Origin: Schaedlerella sp.
GTDB taxonomy: Bacteria; Bacillota; Clostridia; Lachnospirales; Lachnospiraceae
DNA: 6,990 bases
Direction of reading: 5' to 3'
Assembly: GCA_020024595.1 (NCBI GenBank)
Contig: JAHHTO010000125.1
Span: 1-6,990, forward strand
Shown here: piece after piece, positions 5,742-6,990 of the stretch
Numbering within the stretch: position 1 is the stretch's first letter
Layout of the letters: every line of letters starts with the position of its first letter
Notes under the pieces: generated by a model
Seen by the model: only the letters and a program-made list of their open reading frames with translations
What the model was told of the DNA's origin: nothing
Database searches by the model: none
Made by a program: the position numbers and the translations under genes

Positions 5742-6990
5742 ATGGATTCTGACCCTAGCGGGACACAAATTATTTTTCAATTACTTGTATTAGCACTTCT
5801 TACATTGGTGAATGCCTTTTTTGCCGGAGCTGAGATGGCGGTTGTTTCTGTAAACAAGAATAGGATTCAATTGCTTGCAGAAGAAGGGAACAAGAAAGCA
5901 TTACTGATCCAATCGTTATTTACAGATTCTACGAAGTTCTTATCCACAATTCAAGTTGCGATTACATGTGCAGGATTTTTTTCCAGTGCTTCAGCGGCAA
6001 CAGGAATCTCTCAGGTTTTGAGTGAATGGATGGAAGAAATTCATATACCGTATTCAGGTGCGATTTCATTTTTCGGAGTGACCATTCTTTTAATGTATTT
6101 TAATCTTGTTTTTGGAGAACTTGTTCCTAAGCGGATCGCACTTCAAAAAGCAGAGGCTTTTTGTTTTTTAACAGTACAGCCTATTTATTTTATTTCTAAA
6201 ATGTTATCACCCTTTATCGCATTACTTTCTATATCTACAAATGGTTTTTTGAAGCTGATCGGAATGAAAACAGAGACAGAAGAAGAGGAAGTATCAGAAG
6301 AAGAAATAAAAGCCATGCTTGAAAGAGGGAGATTGAAAGGGGTAATTGAGGAACACGAACGAGAAATGATCCGTTCAGTTTTTTCTTTTGATGATAAAAG
6401 TGCAAGGGAAATTATGACACCAAGAAAGGAAGTATTTGCCATTGATATTGAAGTGCCGATCCAGGATCAGATTATAGAGATATTAGAGTCAAGGCATTCA
6501 AGGATTCCGATATACGAGAATAATATAGATAATATTATTGGTGTTTTACATATCAATGATTACATGATTGAGATTCAGAAAAAGCAGTTGGAAGATAAGG
6601 ACATTCGTTCGATTCTTCAAAAACCGTTTTTTGTACCTGATAGCAAAGATGCTGATGAACTGTTTCGAGAAATGCAGGAAAGTCAAAAAAGAATGGCACT
6701 TCTTATTGATGAGTACGGTGGATTTTCAGGAATTATTACAATTGAAGACCTGGTAGAAGAAATTGTTGGAGATATCAATGAAGAAAATGAGAGTGTAACG
6801 CCGGAATTGCTGAAAATCGAAACAAATAAATATTTGATTGATGGAAAAATGTTAATCGAAGATTTGAATGATAAATTAGAATTGAAAATTCAAACCGAAA
6901 ATTATGATACTGTGTCAGGTTTTTTAATTGAAAGAGTAGGGTACATTCCTCAAAATTCTTCAAAAGAAATGATAGCTGTTGAGGGAATGC
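5742..6990 (+). CDS. DUF21/CBS-pair/CorC_HlyC membrane protein ('hemolysin family'), 3' end outside window
   Basis: The frame is open from ATG 5742 to the window end, 416 residues, lacking probably only the final few tens. Residues 1-170 form the DUF21 (CNNM) membrane domain, with helices near 9-30, 66-86, 106-125 and 141-165 and the motifs FFAGAEMA (26-33) and FGELVPKR (124-131). An acidic linker (177-190, seven Glu in a row-rich patch) leads to a CBS pair with IMTPRKEV (224-231), RHSRIPIYE (251-259), DEYGG (323-327) and EDLVEEIVGDI (335-345). A CorC_HlyC domain begins near 352. Family members are now linked to magnesium or cobalt efflux and magnesium tolerance (CorC, MpfA, YhdP types); 'hemolysin' is a historic name. 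The ATG has TAGGAGG ten bases upstream. By eye the gene is richer in A+T than thrS and uses more ATA and TTA codons. It has its own promoter. Confidence 0.95.
   Translation, partial: MDSDPSGTQIIFQLLVLALLTLVNAFFAGAEMAVVSVNKNRIQLLAEEGNKKALLIQSLFTDSTKFLSTIQVAITCAGFFSSASAATGISQVLSEWMEEIHIPYSGAISFFGVTILLMYFNLVFGELVPKRIALQKAEAFCFLTVQPIYFISKMLSPFIALLSISTNGFLKLIGMKTETEEEEVSEEEIKAMLERGRLKGVIEEHEREMIRSVFSFDDKSAREIMTPRKEVFAIDIEVPIQDQIIEILESRHSRIPIYENNIDNIIGVLHINDYMIEIQKKQLEDKDIRSILQKPFFVPDSKDADELFREMQESQKRMALLIDEYGGFSGIITIEDLVEEIVGDINEENESVTPELLKIETNKYLIDGKMLIEDLNDKLELKIQTENYDTVSGFLIERVGYIPQNSSKEMIAVEGM

Noticed and set aside
6185..6442. An 85-codon minus-strand frame, Ser-rich
   Set aside because: It is antisense to the CBS-linker region of the CorC-type protein; the Ser runs are the complement of the Glu/Lys codons there.

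Overview
The window looks like chromosomal core sequence from a low-to-moderate GC Gram-positive anaerobe of the Clostridia, most likely a Lachnospiraceae-type gut bacterium. This is inferred from a threonine T-box leader, strong GGAGG-type ribosome sites, a DUF1540 protein, and the Glu111 form of MetA. All genes lie on the + strand, and no mobile element, CRISPR array, tRNA or rRNA gene was seen.

Layout. Positions 1-369 hold the C-terminal part of a YdcF/DUF218-family protein whose 5' end is off the window. Its last codons contain the likely promoter of the next unit. Positions about 380-618 are a T-box riboswitch leader with a candidate threonine specifier ACT, a stem III, the conserved T-box motif and a perfect terminator hairpin. 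It controls thrS (720-2648), a full-length threonyl-tRNA synthetase with all editing and zinc residues. A small cysteine-rich protein with two DUF1540 units follows (2764-3081), with a hairpin in its leader and a strong intrinsic terminator behind it (3148-3194).

A new sigma-A-type promoter (3209-3238) starts a second unit: an AI-2E family membrane transporter (3334-4689) and, two bases later, metA (4692-5612). MetA carries Glu at position 111, which predicts acetyl-CoA rather than succinyl-CoA use. No terminator was seen after metA. A good promoter (5678-5706) then drives a DUF21/CBS/CorC 'hemolysin-family' membrane protein (5742 to the window edge, 416 codons visible). A 14-bp inverted repeat with a 3-base loop joins the -10 box to the ribosome binding site of that gene, the most unusual non-coding structure here.

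How the parts work together: thrS is set by uncharged tRNA-Thr through the T-box. MetA takes homoserine, the precursor shared by threonine and methionine, into the methionine branch, and is co-transcribed with a transporter of unknown substrate. The window is otherwise ordinary housekeeping DNA, and no clearly new multi-gene system was found. The points most worth following are the promoter/RBS inverted repeat, the AI-2E-metA pairing, the hairpin leader of the DUF1540 gene and the choice of Thr specifier codon.
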